Below, one piece after another: positions 46,916 through 57,839 of a stretch of 64,000 nucleotides of DNA; position 1 is the stretch's first letter; every line of letters starts with the position of its first letter. Both the position numbers and the translations under genes were made by a program. The stretch is taken from contig CM055107.1 of assembly GCA_029204225.1 (NCBI GenBank), positions 12,764,767 through 12,828,766 on the forward strand. The letters are read 5' to 3'. The notes below the pieces were generated by a model. The model was given only the letters and a program-made list of their open reading frames with translations, ran no database searches and had not been told where the DNA came from. The stretch is from Diphasiastrum complanatum (Eukaryota; Streptophyta; Lycopodiopsida; Lycopodiales; Lycopodiaceae).

Positions 46916-49481
46916 AGTTCACCATTTTTGACAATTCTCTCTTATAGGCTTGTAAGACATGGTGGAAATCCACTGAAATTGTCCAGCTGTAAGGCTGATG
47001 GATGATTGGCCAATTGGGCATATGGATGGTGATTTTGTCCATAGCCAATCCCAAATCTTTCCATTTATTCCTTCGCGGCATTGGCACATAATAGTGATCT
47101 ACTCGCAACTGGCGAGGGCTGGCGACATAACTCCTAATTGATTCCGGAATTTTCTCAAAAATAGTGGTTCTCCATGCCGGCTGCTCTTCCAATGCAGGTA
47201 TTTTGTCCAACTCTTTGCCGGCCTCTATTTTGGAGGTCTTAAGCTTCAGATCCCATCCACCATGCGAGGACTCATGCGGATGTTGCTTTAAGAAGGTTTG
47301 AATCTGGTCCTTGACACTGATGGGCCTTTTGAATAGATGTGTGGTCCTTGATGAGGATGGACCTGTTTGAACTGCCGGTAAGATTGGTGGTTGTTCTACT
47401 ATATCTGGAGCTCCCCCCTGGTCCATGCTCGAATCTACCCCTGTATCCATTGGTACAGCTTCGTGGCGCGGAGGGGAGAATTGTGGCATGACCGATATGG
47501 GGATTTGTGCTCCGGCTTCCAACACTTGAGCGGCTGCTTTTTCATAGGCGGTGATGGTCTCCTTAGCCTTTGCCAACTCGGTTGAACCTATCAAAGTGGC
47601 CTTGGAATCCCTGAAGGGCCACTTTGTATGTCTTTACTTTCTTGAACAAATATGCAATCTCCGTCGGTGTGACCGGATGATCTGGTATTCGCGTTTGAAG
47701 ATACACATCACGTTCAAGGGTGGTTGCATCCAATTCACCTTGAAGCCGCGTGCAGTCCTGTTCAGTCATCTGTAATTGACCCTTCAGCAGCTGCACCTAT
47801 TGCTTTGCATCTTGCACAACCTTATCCACCTGATCCTGTGCGGTTGTTAGGGCGTTTTGCAGGGAGCTGATGTATTCTTCCAAGCGATCAGCTTGTTGCT
47901 GGGCCAACTTCTTTTCGGCTTCAGCCTTGTCTTCATGTTGTTTGGCAATCTTTAACTCTCAATCCAGCTGGACAATTTTTTGGCTGATCAGAGTGTTTTC
48001 AGACCCCATCTCGGAGATTCTCTGTTCCATTTTCTTCTTCTTATCCAGCATAGACTGGATCACTTGCGCAAGGCTGGAGACCAAACCGAGAGCATCACCA
48101 GAATCGACGGTTGTGAAGGCGACAGTAGCAGGAGGACCTGATGGAACTGTCCTTGGTTCGCATGGAATAGGTGCCAGTAGTTCTTCTTCTTAAAAAATGT
48201 CTTCCACTTCAAATCCCTCAAGCACTGTGGCGTCAAACTGTTTTGGTGATTTCACGGCTTTGTCGACCCGAAGTTGGCTGGGCTTTCTTCCGTATGAGGT
48301 TGCTAGTTGACATCTTCAACACCAACAGTAGATTCATGGATCTGTTCGAATCCTCTTCCAGGAAATTGGAGTTCAAAGGACATAGGGCTCTGGGACATTT
48401 CAAAAATTTTGGTGGTCCCAAGGGGGTCGAAATCATTGAACATATCCATAAAGAACTGCGTGTTTGGTGAAGTGGCTTCGGTGTGTGGGGGTGAGGCGGC
48501 CTGGGCAGCTGTGATGGGAATGGTAGGCCCAATGGTCACAGACTGTCCTTGTATGGAAGCAGAGGCGAAGGAAGCATCAAAGGCTAGGGAAATGGAAAGT
48601 TCGATGCGAACAGCAGCAGGGGGTGGAAGCGTAGCTGACGAGGTATGCCTAGTGCGACGTCGTGACGCAGAAGGCGAGTCAGAAATGACGATCTCGCTGC
48701 GTGGACGGCGACGATTATGAGAACTCGAGGCCTGGTGAGACGACTTGGCCGGTGCTTCTTTGTAGACCGAAAGCACAGAATCTAGGTGGAAGCCATGGAT
48801 TTTGTTTTCTAAGTGAGAAGCGGCTAAAATGGACAATAAAGAGCCATCAGTGAACTGCTGCTTAGTATTACCCTTAATAGCTCATTTGAGCTCACCAAAA
48901 ACAGTTTTGAACCAATTATATGGTTCAAGAGGGGCTTTGGCCAACTTGGTGTGGGACTCCACTATCCTATGGAGGATCTGTGACGTGATGTTGTCTTTCC
49001 TGAGGTTGTCAACCATCAGGAAGTTGTTCAGTAGCTGGGCAGTAGTGTGGATTGAAGGCTCTTTGATGGCTTCAAGGAGGTAGCCATCGTTGGTCCAGTG
49101 TAGATCATTAGTGAGGTCAATGTAGGGCTTGATGGCCTGTTTGGCCTACTTGTGATTGGGGGAGGCCTGCGTACTGGATACTATACCTATGGCTGCAAGG
49201 GCGGCCTCAGTGACACGCACCTTGCGTGTGGCTCCCTAGAAAGTGATATAAAATTTGGATTTCTCTTCATTCCATGTACTGAAGGCAAGAGTGATGAAAT
49301 CCATATTGATTCGTCTAGAAAAGGCTCTCTCATGAATACCCATTGCAGTGAGTAGAGGCTCTGCAAGGGTCATCCACTGAGTGACCATGCTTGTGCTAGG
49401 AAGGATCATGATGTCCATTGTAGATGGGACATCATGATGGATAGTATAGCGCGGAGACTGGGAAGTATCGGTAGAAGACAT
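46916..49481 (-). pseudogene. Long coiled-coil ORF of gypsy G', function unknown
   Basis: Minus strand, starting MSSTDTSQSPRYTIHHDV at about 49,481. The N-terminal globular part includes MDFITLAFSTWNEEKSKF, TRKVRVTEAALAAIGIV, LNNFLMVDNLRKDN and YNWFKTVFGELK. It stays in one frame to 48,303 apart from three stops (49,236, about 49,150, about 48,885), then enters a Ser/Pro/Ala-rich segment. After a frameshift comes a long coiled coil (KKKMEQRISEMGSENTLISQ, HEDKAEAEKKLAQQQADRLE), then a last block (47,594-46,916; QIQTFLKQHPHES, RVDHYYVPMPRRNKWKDLGL) cut by the copia S LTR. Total length would exceed 850 residues. The layout loosely resembles the additional ORF of Athila/Tat-type plant gypsy elements. 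I recognise no defined domain. Confidence 0.65.
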
Positions 49482-49704
49482 GATGAGCAAAAAAAAAAAA
49501 ATGTAAGACGCGGGAAAGTATATCAGAAAGCAAGTCAGGAAGTTTGGAAGGCTTTGGTCGCGAAAAAAATTCGCAAGAGCTTCGCTAGCACAAGTGAGGA
49601 ATGAATCGAATTCAGTCAACTTATAGGTGAATTTGGTGGGTCCATTACAATGAATACTAGTCTGGTTGATCAGTTCTGAACAAAAATTTGCAGGCATGTA
49701 CAGT

Positions 49705-50025
49705 ACTGTATAAATAGGCTATAAAAATCTCGGCAAAGGTTTCTGGGGATCTGAGCCTATCAGGCAAACGTTTGCCAGGGCTGGCGAAGGAAGAACCTTC
49801 GCCCAAGAGGGTCCTTCGTCCAGGTACTGTCATAATTGTATTTTTTCAAAATCTGACCCTATGGACAACCTAATTTTGACATTCTAAGATCATCTAGCAG
49901 GTCGACAAAGGTTCATAATGAGATTAAGATGCTCGGCAAAGGTTCCCAAAATGGCATATCACTGAACATTCGTCTGACTCAAAAACTGGATTTTCTCTTT
50001 ACAGGAACCTTCGCCCACCTCAAAT
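49705..50025. promoter_or_regulatory. Reiterated (G)AACCTTCG(C/T)C motif block upstream of the coiled-coil ORF
   Basis: Copies on either strand: GGCAAAGGTTTC (49,732), GGCAAACGTTTGCC (49,763, perfect palindrome), GGCGAAGG-AAGAA-CCTTCGCC (49,782-49,803, perfect 8-bp hairpin), GTCCTTCGTCC (49,811), GTCGACAAAGGTTC (about 49,901), CTCGGCAAAGGTTCC (49,932), GAACATTCGTC (49,963) and GGAACCTTCGCCC (50,004). The TATA-like GTATAAATAGG lies at 49,710 on plus. The same motif fills the G2 leader (60,036-60,680). Confidence 0.6.
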
Positions 50026-50039
50026 TAGATAAATCTAGA

Positions 50040-50725
50040 GTGGATGTACAATTTGAGAGCTCAGGGAAGATTTCTGGTCCACTCAGGTACTGATTCAATA
50101 TAGAACAATGCAGCATCTGGCAGTTCATCATCCACTTTAGTATCAACTGGGATAGATTCAATTCAAGAAACGTGATCGGCTAGATAATGTTGCTTCCCCT
50201 TTTGAACCACAATTCAAAAGTCAAATTCAGTCAATAACAATAACCATCTTGCAATACGTCCAGTATTGCACGTTTTATTTACCAAGTAAAGTAACGGTTG
50301 ATGATCCGTATAAAATGCAAAGTGCGTCTCCATGAGGTAGTGACGAAATTTTTGAATAGAAAAAATCATGGCTAATGCCTCACGTTTGGTTGTTGAATAA
50401 TTCTTTTCTAGATCTGTAAGCTGTCTACTTGCAAATCGTATAGGATAATCTTTTTTATAGTCACCTGGCTGCGTCAGAACTGATCGAATGGCGTATTTTA
50501 AGACATCTGTATGAACATGAAATTCTATCGTCCAATCTGGCGAACGCAGTATTGGTGCTGAAGTTTATGTTTTTTTTAACTTTTCAAAGGCTTCTAATGC
50601 CTCTACTGTCCAAATAAGAACAATAGTAAGTTTGTATATAGGTCGTGCTAAATCCGCAAAGAAAATAATAAAAAATTGATAGTAGTTTGCATGACCCATA
50701 AACACATAAACTTCACAACACATCT
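50040..50725 (-). pseudogene. Gypsy G' RT thumb and RNase H
   Basis: Minus strand, frame broken once or twice: GHANYYQFFIIFFADLARPI (thumb, like GLANYYRRFI..FS.IA.P), FEKLKKT, APILRSPDWTIEFHVHTD (start of RNase H), VLTQPGDYKKDYPIRFASRQ, LEKNYSTTKREALAMIFSIQ, KFRHYLMETHFAFYTDHQPL, LVNKTCNTGRIARWLLLLTE and ending HYLADHVS. A stop replaces a codon before APIL. The Asp expected in the first RNase H motif (TDAS) reads TDVL. No integrase follows; within 0.6 kb the coiled-coil ORF begins. Confidence 0.85.
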
Positions 50726-50842
50726 TTCTCCATCAGTATGTTTTTCATTTTGAATTTCCACACTGCGTAGTTGGAAATCCCATCCAATTTGCTACTTTCA
50801 CTCAAAATGGACTCTCCCATGTTTGCCATCGCAAAACTGTTT
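50726..50842 (-). pseudogene. Copia gag N-terminus fused to gypsy G'
   Basis: Minus strand MANMGESILSESSKLDGISN then YAVWKFKMKNILMEKDVL, the start of a copia UBN2 gag (LDG-NY--WK-KM--IL). It is abruptly followed by the gypsy RT thumb, marking a junction between two unrelated elements. Confidence 0.65.
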
Positions 50843-52574
50843 GAAACTTCTGCCTTTGGCTAAGAACAGTATGTCGAGGCCAACAGTGATGTCAGAAGTT
50901 GAAAATAATGACCTGCACTTTTTTTCTTACCAGGTCACTCGTCGCTTTTCCACCAATTTGAAAACCAAATCGGCGTCGCCTTCCGAAATGCACTCAGTCG
51001 TCAACTCCCAACAATGTGCCCAGTGGAATGGTGAAACTACTTCTAGCATACTCCGAACACTTTCTCCGTTGCAACCACTCTGTTTTGTTGTACCGTACTT
51101 GTAGGTACAATCCGGGTGCCCTTCGTTTGGAGGTTATAGCCTTTCGTTTGGGTCAAAACGGGCAAAGGACCCAAAAATAGGGACTTTTCTAGCTTTTGAA
51201 CTATTTCTTCACTTTGAAGAAACTTCACTCTTCACTTGTGAAGGGACCCGACTCAACTTTCAGTACGAAAATTTTTAATGAAGTTGAAGGCCAGAATGCA
51301 CTTCAATTCTTCAGGGCCCTGTTCAAAGCTCATCCAATGGCTGAACCAAAGCTTGTGGTTCAAATTTCTCTCCCATCATAGATTCTGGACCGTTGATTCA
51401 TTTGACACCTCATCTAAAGGTTCAAAGTACATCTGGGCATCGAACCAAACTCGTGCAGACGCTATGATCTTCGATACACTGAGTTGTTCATCGTGTTGGG
51501 CGCGCGAACAGCCCGCAACTTCTCTGCCTGCGGCCGCGCCTCCCTTCTCTGAAAACTATCAGATCAAGCTCTCTTGTGGATCATTTTGAGCATGAATTGA
51601 GGCCTGGAGCAGGGTTGCCCTACTAAATCCATGATTGTAGAGTGTTCAGTCAGGAAATTTCGTGGAGAAACGGTGATTTTAGCTCAACTTGACAAAGTGG
51701 CTTTTTCACCTTTTTACCGCAAATCTGCTAGGCTAACTGTCTGGAGAAAAATCTCTGACATAAACCTCAGAATCTCTCCATGGCTGATTGACAATGTGAT
51801 TAGCTTCCTTTATGTCCTTACGGCATCCAAAACGGTGCACAAACAGCGAATAAATCACCAGTTATGTATAAAAGTTGTAACCCCAAGTCCGGTTTCAATT
51901 TTCAGCTGGCTTCGAAATTGTCAATTTTTCACCAAATTTTTTCCTATCTGATGCTATGCAGAGGCTAATAATCTCTCTGCTGAGCTTAGCAAGCCTCTAT
52001 GAATTAGAAATCGTGCACCAGTGCTTCTCTTTCCGTCTTCAACCCGCCGTAAAACCCCGAACTCTCATAAGACAGTTCTCCTGAAGCTCTCTTCAACGAC
52101 GACACTGTACTGTGTACACTCCCTGTACAGCTTAGAATTTGCTTTTCACAAGAACACAGATCATGCTACACAGTAACACAAACAGAAAATCACTCTCCTC
52201 AGCAAGCTCACATAGCAACTGTATTTCTCAAAATGAAATTACACTGTACATATAGTTGTTTACTCAGGCAACCCATGCATGACCCAGGTTGCCATTGGCG
52301 GGACGCGTGTCCCGTCGACTTGCCTCGTGGCGAGGCCAACTGATCCTTATCCATTGATAGGACCCACAATACAGTAACACAGTGATTCTAACTTTAATTC
52401 TAACTTGTCTTTCATCAACATGGTCGATTTCTTCGACTTTTCTTGGCATCGTCAATAAGTCGGATGATGTCCGATATGTCGGAGCCACCTGTTGAGCAAT
52501 TCTCGGGTATTTCTTCAGATTGCATAGAAACACGAATAAAATTAAAGAACTGGATAATAAAGTAGATGAGAATT
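50843..52574. other. No gene recognised; possible minus-strand LTR at 51,957-52,379
   Basis: Relatively GC-rich for the window (for example GGCGCGCGAACAGCCCGC near 51,500). On the minus strand ...CTCTGCA followed by TAGCATCAGATA loosely recalls an LTR end and primer site that would serve the copia gag at 50,842, with TGTTACTGTATTG as the other LTR end. The primer match is only 8 of 12, so this is tentative. Confidence 0.3.
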
Positions 52575-53252
52575 AAAGATTGATTATTCGACCGCATCAC
52601 TCCGATAGTAGAAAGAGCTAAACTCTTGAGGGTGAATGCAAATCTTCCTAAATCTTTTTGGGGTGAAGCTTTGATGTGTGCTAACTTTGTTTGCAATAGG
52701 TGGTCAAATGAATATTTGGATGATAAGAGTTCATTTGGGATTCTTTATGGTAAGCCAATCTTGGAGCATATCAACATCTTTGGTAGTACTTTGCTATGTC
52801 AACTCATCTAATGGATTCTTGAAGGGAATCTTTGTTGGCTATACTGAATTTAGGGAAGCTTATAGAGTTTACATTCCTAAGTAAAGAAAGTTCACATTTC
52901 TTTGGATGTTGTCTTTGAAGAGGAGTATGTGGATAAGCTTGATGTTGTTGATTTTGATCGATCTTTCAAGTTCTAAGAATATCCTCAAGGCAAAGGAAAA
53001 AGCCATCAAGGCTTACATATGATGAGAAGGATAAGCAATTTGAAGGTACAAACTTTGCCCTACTCACATGTTTTGGTACATCAGGCTTGTGTAGATGACG
53101 GTATGCAAGTGGATGGTTGTCTTCATGGAATGTATTGCATTAATGGGTCTGGAAAAGAGGCCTTGGTCAATGGTTTTGATGTTCAAGTTGAAGATCAAGA
53201 GGTTGATCTTGATGAGTTTCATCGACACAAAAGAGAAAGTGGCAATTTATAG
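52575..53252 (+). pseudogene. Copia integrase C-terminal relic
   Basis: LLRVNANLPKSFWGEALMCA, SFGILYGKPILEHINIFGST, GIFVGYTEFREAYRVYIPK and VHISLDVVFEEEYVDKLDVV: the end of copia integrase and the spacer before RT, in two or three frames with stops. A further open stretch (53,019-53,252) is spacer-like and acidic. RT does not follow recognisably. It may be the coding remains of the element whose LTR is L2. Confidence 0.75.
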
Positions 53253-54020
53253 GTAGTCAAGAACATCGAAGGGGAATCAAATTTGTATTCATTGCAATCT
53301 AGTTCATTGAAACATGCAATCTTGCAGCCTATTACCTTCGAGTGGTCAAAGCATTGGACAACTCTATACATGTGGTAACTCTTAGCCAAAGAGCAAAATA
53401 TGCATATTTAGAATACATGACATCACTAGACAACAAAAATAGTTTTAGCTTTGTGCGGAGTTTTGACAGTTTGAAAAACCATCAGAGAGTTAATTAAAAG
53501 ATTTTGTAAAGGGAATACAAGTTTGATGCATAAGTTGTGTGCTGAAAAATAGTCAAGATGATTGTGAATCCATTTACTCAAACTAAATTCAAAACATCTT
53601 TACGTCAACTCATGTAGAGTTAGCTCAGCTGATGATTAATGTGTTCATCACAAAATCAAAGCATTCCGCGTTGTCCTATATAATCTATTAAGAGGCTACA
53701 ACAACAATAAGTTTATTCCATATGCTATTTCCTATGTCATTTTATCAAAAAGGGCTAGACCTATAGCCTAGATACTCATTATTTTGAGGCAATTGGTCTA
53801 GGCTTACACATAGAATGCAAACTAATCATATATTCCTACCAATGCTACAAATGGTGTATACATTGGAGTATTTCACTTATTCAATGGACTACTCCCAAAA
53901 TCAAATAACGTCTCATCCCCCCAAATGTGAATGTTAGTCCTATGGCACTCACAACCATGGCTTATTTGTTGGAAATTAAGTCCACAGTTGTCTCCTTGGA
54001 GAACACTAATTTCTATTTCA
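53253..54020. other. No gene recognised
   Basis: AT-rich with many stops, between the copia relic and the L2 LTR. It probably contains decayed pol and the polypurine region of the same element. Confidence 0.4.
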
Positions 54021-54305
54021 ATATTCTTCCTGCATATTTATTGATCTTTGATCTAGGATCAGATGAAACCTATATTAAATTCTATGTCTGCTTATCTGAT
54101 ACCTGCAGGAATCACAACTCAAACAACCGAACTATTTGAAGAATTACTACATCAGGCTTCTGGCTGATCTCCAGCAAAGGGTAACCAATCCTGTCGTTTT
54201 CATGTTCAAATGTTAAATTCAATTATTTGAAGATCATTGAAGACTTGGCCATCTTCAAGGACTTTCACGAATTAGCATTTAGAACAAGTATGTAGAAATA
54301 CATTA

Positions 54306-54568
54306 TGTTAGAAATCAATGATAAACTTCATTGTTACTGTTTACGATGTACATTAATGGTGACAGTTGTGACCAGCTGTCATTAGCCATAGGCTCTTCTA
54401 TTAGTCTACTCGTAGGTTTTCTCTCTCAATCAGGGTTCAGGGTTTATTTGTACATTTTACATTCTGTATGAGTTAGTATGATAGTGTGATTGTGTGTGTA
54501 CTTCTTCCGCCTGCTTGTGGTGATTGCTTATGGTGAATGCTTGATGTTGCATATCTAATTCTTCACAT
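54306..54568 (+). repeat. 5' LTR of copia N2
   Basis: TGTTAGAAATCAATG...CTAATTCTTCACA, immediately followed by the primer site. Confidence 0.93.
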
Positions 54569-54580
54569 GGTAGCAGAGCA
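54569..54580 (+). other. Primer-binding site of copia N2
   Basis: TGGTAGCAGAGC, one mismatch from the initiator-Met consensus. Confidence 0.9.
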
Positions 54581-54660
54581 GCAATAGTCTGTGTGCCTGT
54601 ACTTAGTACAACCTCAAGGCATGGTACTCTTGCATTGATGAACACGTCAAGTGAAGAGGA

Positions 54661-55680
54661 ATGGTAAAGAGTGATGTTGGTCCTAATCTTTACATTCTGA
54701 GGCAAGATTCAGATATAGTGTTCATTGTCTTGTACGTGGATGATTTGATGATTACAAGAAGTAATGAGAAGTTAATCGATGAGATCAAATCAGATCTTTC
54801 CAATGCTTTTGACATGACTGATTTAGGATTGATGCACTATTATCTTGGAATTGAAGTATGGCAAAAGGAAGACATGGCCTTTCTTACACAAAGCAAATAT
54901 GCACGAGATTTGCTTTATAAGTTCAATATGCAGGATTGTAAGCATTTGAATACACCTATGGATGTCAAGATGAAGCTTACTGCATATGATGAATCTGAGA
55001 AAGTGGATGCTTATTTATATAGACAGCTGGTGGGTAGTTTGATTTATTTGACACACACACGACCTGATATTTTTTATGTTGTTGGTATTGTTAGTCAATT
55101 TATGCAAGATCCTAGTCAAGCACACTGGAAGTGTGCTAAACGTATTCTCAGATACATTCGAGGGACATTGAATTTTGGTTTGAAGTATGATCAGCCTGAA
55201 GCGCCAATGTTGGTAGGTTATACAAAAGCCGATTGGATAGGTAATATTGATGAATGAAGATCTACCAGTGGTCATACATTCAGTTATGGTATATATGCAA
55301 TTTCATGGAGTAGCAAAAAGCAACCTACAATAGTCTTATCATCGACGAAAGCTGAATATCGAGCACTCAGCAATGCTACACAAGAAATAGTATGGTTACA
55401 AAGATTGCTTGTGGATTAAGGCCAACCACAGGTGGATGCGACTACTATATCTTGTGATAATCAAAGTTGCATTCACCTTGTCAAAAATCCAGTTTTACAT
55501 ACCCGAACCAAGCACATCGAAATACACTATCATTTTGTTTGAGAGAAAATTCTTGATGGAGCCATTGATGTTGTTTTTTGTAAATCTGAAGATCAAATGG
55601 CAGATATTTTTACTAAGTTAGTAGGTAGATGTAAATTTGAGAGGTTTCGTACTCTATTAGGAATAGAAAAATGTAATTTT
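54661..55680 (+). pseudogene. Copia N2 RT C-terminus and RNase H
   Basis: One frame opening just before the catalytic motif: VLYVDDLMITRSNEKLIDEI, FDMTDLGLMHYYLGIEVWQK, LYRQLVGSLIYLTHTRPDIF and HWKCAKRILRYIRGTLNFGL (RT), then SWSSKKQPTIVLSSTKAEYR, CDNQSCIHLVKNPVLHTRTK and MADIFTKLVG (RNase H). TGA at 55,255, TAA at 55,417 and TGA at 55,540 interrupt the same frame. The usual STEAEY reads STKAEY, losing a conserved Glu. The upstream polyprotein is absent, so only an RT fragment could be made. Confidence 0.92.
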
Positions 55681-55682
55681 AT

Positions 55683-55695
55683 CATTGAGGGAGAG
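55683..55695 (+). other. Polypurine tract of copia N2
   Basis: CATTGAGGGAGAG directly before the 3' LTR. Confidence 0.85.
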
Positions 55696-55957
55696 TGTTA
55701 GAAATCAATGATAAACTTCATTATTACTATTTACGATGTACATTAATGTTGACAGTTGTGACCAGCTGTCATTAGCCATAGGCTAGTCTATTAGTCTACT
55801 CGTAGGATTTCTCTCTCTATCAGAGTTCAGGGTTTATTTGTACATTTTACATTCTGTATGAGTTAGTATGATAGTGTGATTGTGCGTGTTCCTCTTCCGC
55901 CTTCTTGTGGTGATTGCTTATGGTGAATGCTCGATGTTGCATATCTAATTCTTGACA
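55696..55957 (+). repeat. 3' LTR of copia N2
   Basis: Same ends as the 5' LTR (TGTTAGAAAT...CTTGACA), about 14 substitutions. Confidence 0.93.
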
Positions 55958-56867
55958 CATAATATTTTCAACAATCTGCAGAAATACACTAAGTGTCACA
56001 CAATTCGCATTTCTCGATAGTTTCTCAATAGTACCTTATTTTCAAGTATTTTAAAGAAGTAAATTATTTGTCGGCTTTTTCATAAAAATGCGACATAACA
56101 GTTACTTCAACAAAATGAACTGTTTTTCAAACACCTTCGGCTTTTTTGCGAAAAATACAAAAAGAGAAAAAAAAAAAAAAAGTGCGGAGGTCATATATTT
56201 CAACAAGAAACGTCTCCAGCCACTTCCTGAAAAATGCAAAGTGAGAGAAAATGCGACGTTCTCTTCCACGTCAGCAATCCCGAATCGTTTGACTTATATA
56301 CATCTTTTACAGATATCATTCAGTCATTGTAGCTCAACTGCTTCCTGAGTACAATGAAATACTTAGTTAGATGACAAGCATTTATTGTAATTAGATATAG
56401 GGATGCGGTGTATAAATACATCGTCATAGCACACTCTACGTGATATTCCGTCTACAAGACGAATGATATTGAGACTCCAAGTTATGCCTTCATTTTATCA
56501 AGCTGTAATGTATTCGTATGTTCAAGATTTTATTGTAATATAGAAGCAACACGCTCATCACCTGTCTAACGTGGATGAATGAATGTTTGATCTGATTACA
56601 ATTTTATTTTGATTACACTCTAATCAGAATATGAACATCTACGACTCCTTAGTTTTTGATCAAATAATGGCTGTCTTTGACATCTAAGGAGCTTGCATTA
56701 TCTTGTTGCACTATCACTCTATTCAAAACTAAAATTCTCAGTATAATATTCATTTATAGTAATACCTCACACCATTTCTAATCTCTTCAGTGTACTCATT
56801 TTGTTTTGTAACTGTCTGATAGACTCTGCTTGGCAATGGGCTCAACCACGAATGGCATCTTCTTGGA

Positions 56868-56940
56868 TATCTCTGTAGTACAATGGTAGTGTGTCTCGCG
56901 CCTGTCAGTATGGCACACCTACGACCTGATTTCGATCTTT
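56868..56940 (+). ncRNA. tRNA-like sequence, possible SINE head
   Basis: TAGTACAATGG fits a pol III A box, and TTCGAT about 54 bp later resembles the core of a B box (GGTTCGANTCC), but its flanks do not match. No cloverleaf or tail was established. Confidence 0.2.
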
Positions 56941-57590
56941 TACTAGCAATGGTAACTCATCTTGGATATATGATCTATCATAATTTGTTCATCTACGCTC
57001 TACAGACTGTTTTGGTTCTTTCTTTGTTTCTTACAGAATGTAGATTATTCATATCAACAACACAACATCTAAACTGAAATCACATATCCTACAAAGTGCT
57101 TATTACAATTGTCACTCAACACTTGTAATAAGAACTCCTCAGGGAGCCAAGAACAAAGCATATGATCATAGTGGAATGGTGGGTCAACCTTCAAGCCCTG
57201 CACATCTACTTGATGCGAATCGCAAACCAAACCTTAAAAGAAGAATCAACAACAATCACATTCATACATCAGTACCCAGATTAAATGCATGAAGATGGAG
57301 CATGGAAGGGACGTAGGATGAAGGATCGTCAATAAACATTTCAGCAGCATTACAATAAACAACACATGTTATGGAACTCGTGGAGGAGGCTCCTATTTGT
57401 GCTTGCAAAAGGTGAACCACAATCTATAACTTTTTGAGTTCCACCTCTTGACTTACAAGTGAACCCCATTCTATAATCTTTTGGGTTCTCCCTCGTACAC
57501 ATTATTAGGAGGCCTCCTTCTTGAAAATACATCTCAAGTTTGAGAGGACCCATATTACTAGCTCCCACATGCTTTTTTCCATCTGTTGCG
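56941..57590. other. No gene recognised
   Basis: No motif-bearing frame on either strand. Confidence 0.4.
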
Positions 57591-57839
57591 AATTACCATG
57601 GGGCTCACAGTATATGCCCTTAGCGTATCACTAGTAATTCTCGTGCTCTCAAACTTGGCTCTCAACATCACCTCTACTGGAAATCTTTTTTGGGTAATGA
57701 GGCACTACATCGACACCTTAGGAGCGTGGCATCAGCTAATATTATCCTCCCCTATAGTGTTGCAGGACCCACTGCAATCCCTTAGCTTTGATGCTCGGTT
57801 CTTGAAAAGGCATGGATCAGCATTTTCTTATGTGAAACC

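Larger units (their letters stand above)
54306..55957 (+). mobile_element. Copia N2, 1.65-kb internally deleted element inside L2
   Basis: LTRs of about 263 bp (54,306-54,568 and 55,696-55,957; roughly 95% identical), primer site, RT/RNase H remnant and polypurine tract. Gag, protease, integrase and the first half of RT are missing. Flanking pentamers CATTA and CATAA match at four of five bases and interrupt L2, a slightly decayed target duplication. Confidence 0.92.
54021..56810 (+). repeat. L-family LTR (L2), split by copia N2
   Basis: Sequence from about 54,021 to 54,305 and from 55,958 to about 56,810 is, joined, the reverse complement of most of the L1 LTR. Shared phrases include CAACTCAAACAACCGAACTA, CATTTAGAACAAGT, CTTCAACAAAATGAAC and GGTGTATAAATACATCGTC (TATA). 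It lacks the last about 180 bp of L1's LTR. Confidence 0.8.

Noticed and set aside
48307-48720. 137-residue plus-strand frame
   Set aside because: Antisense of the Ser/Pro-rich part of the coiled-coil ORF, whose minus-strand frame is longer and consistent with its neighbours.
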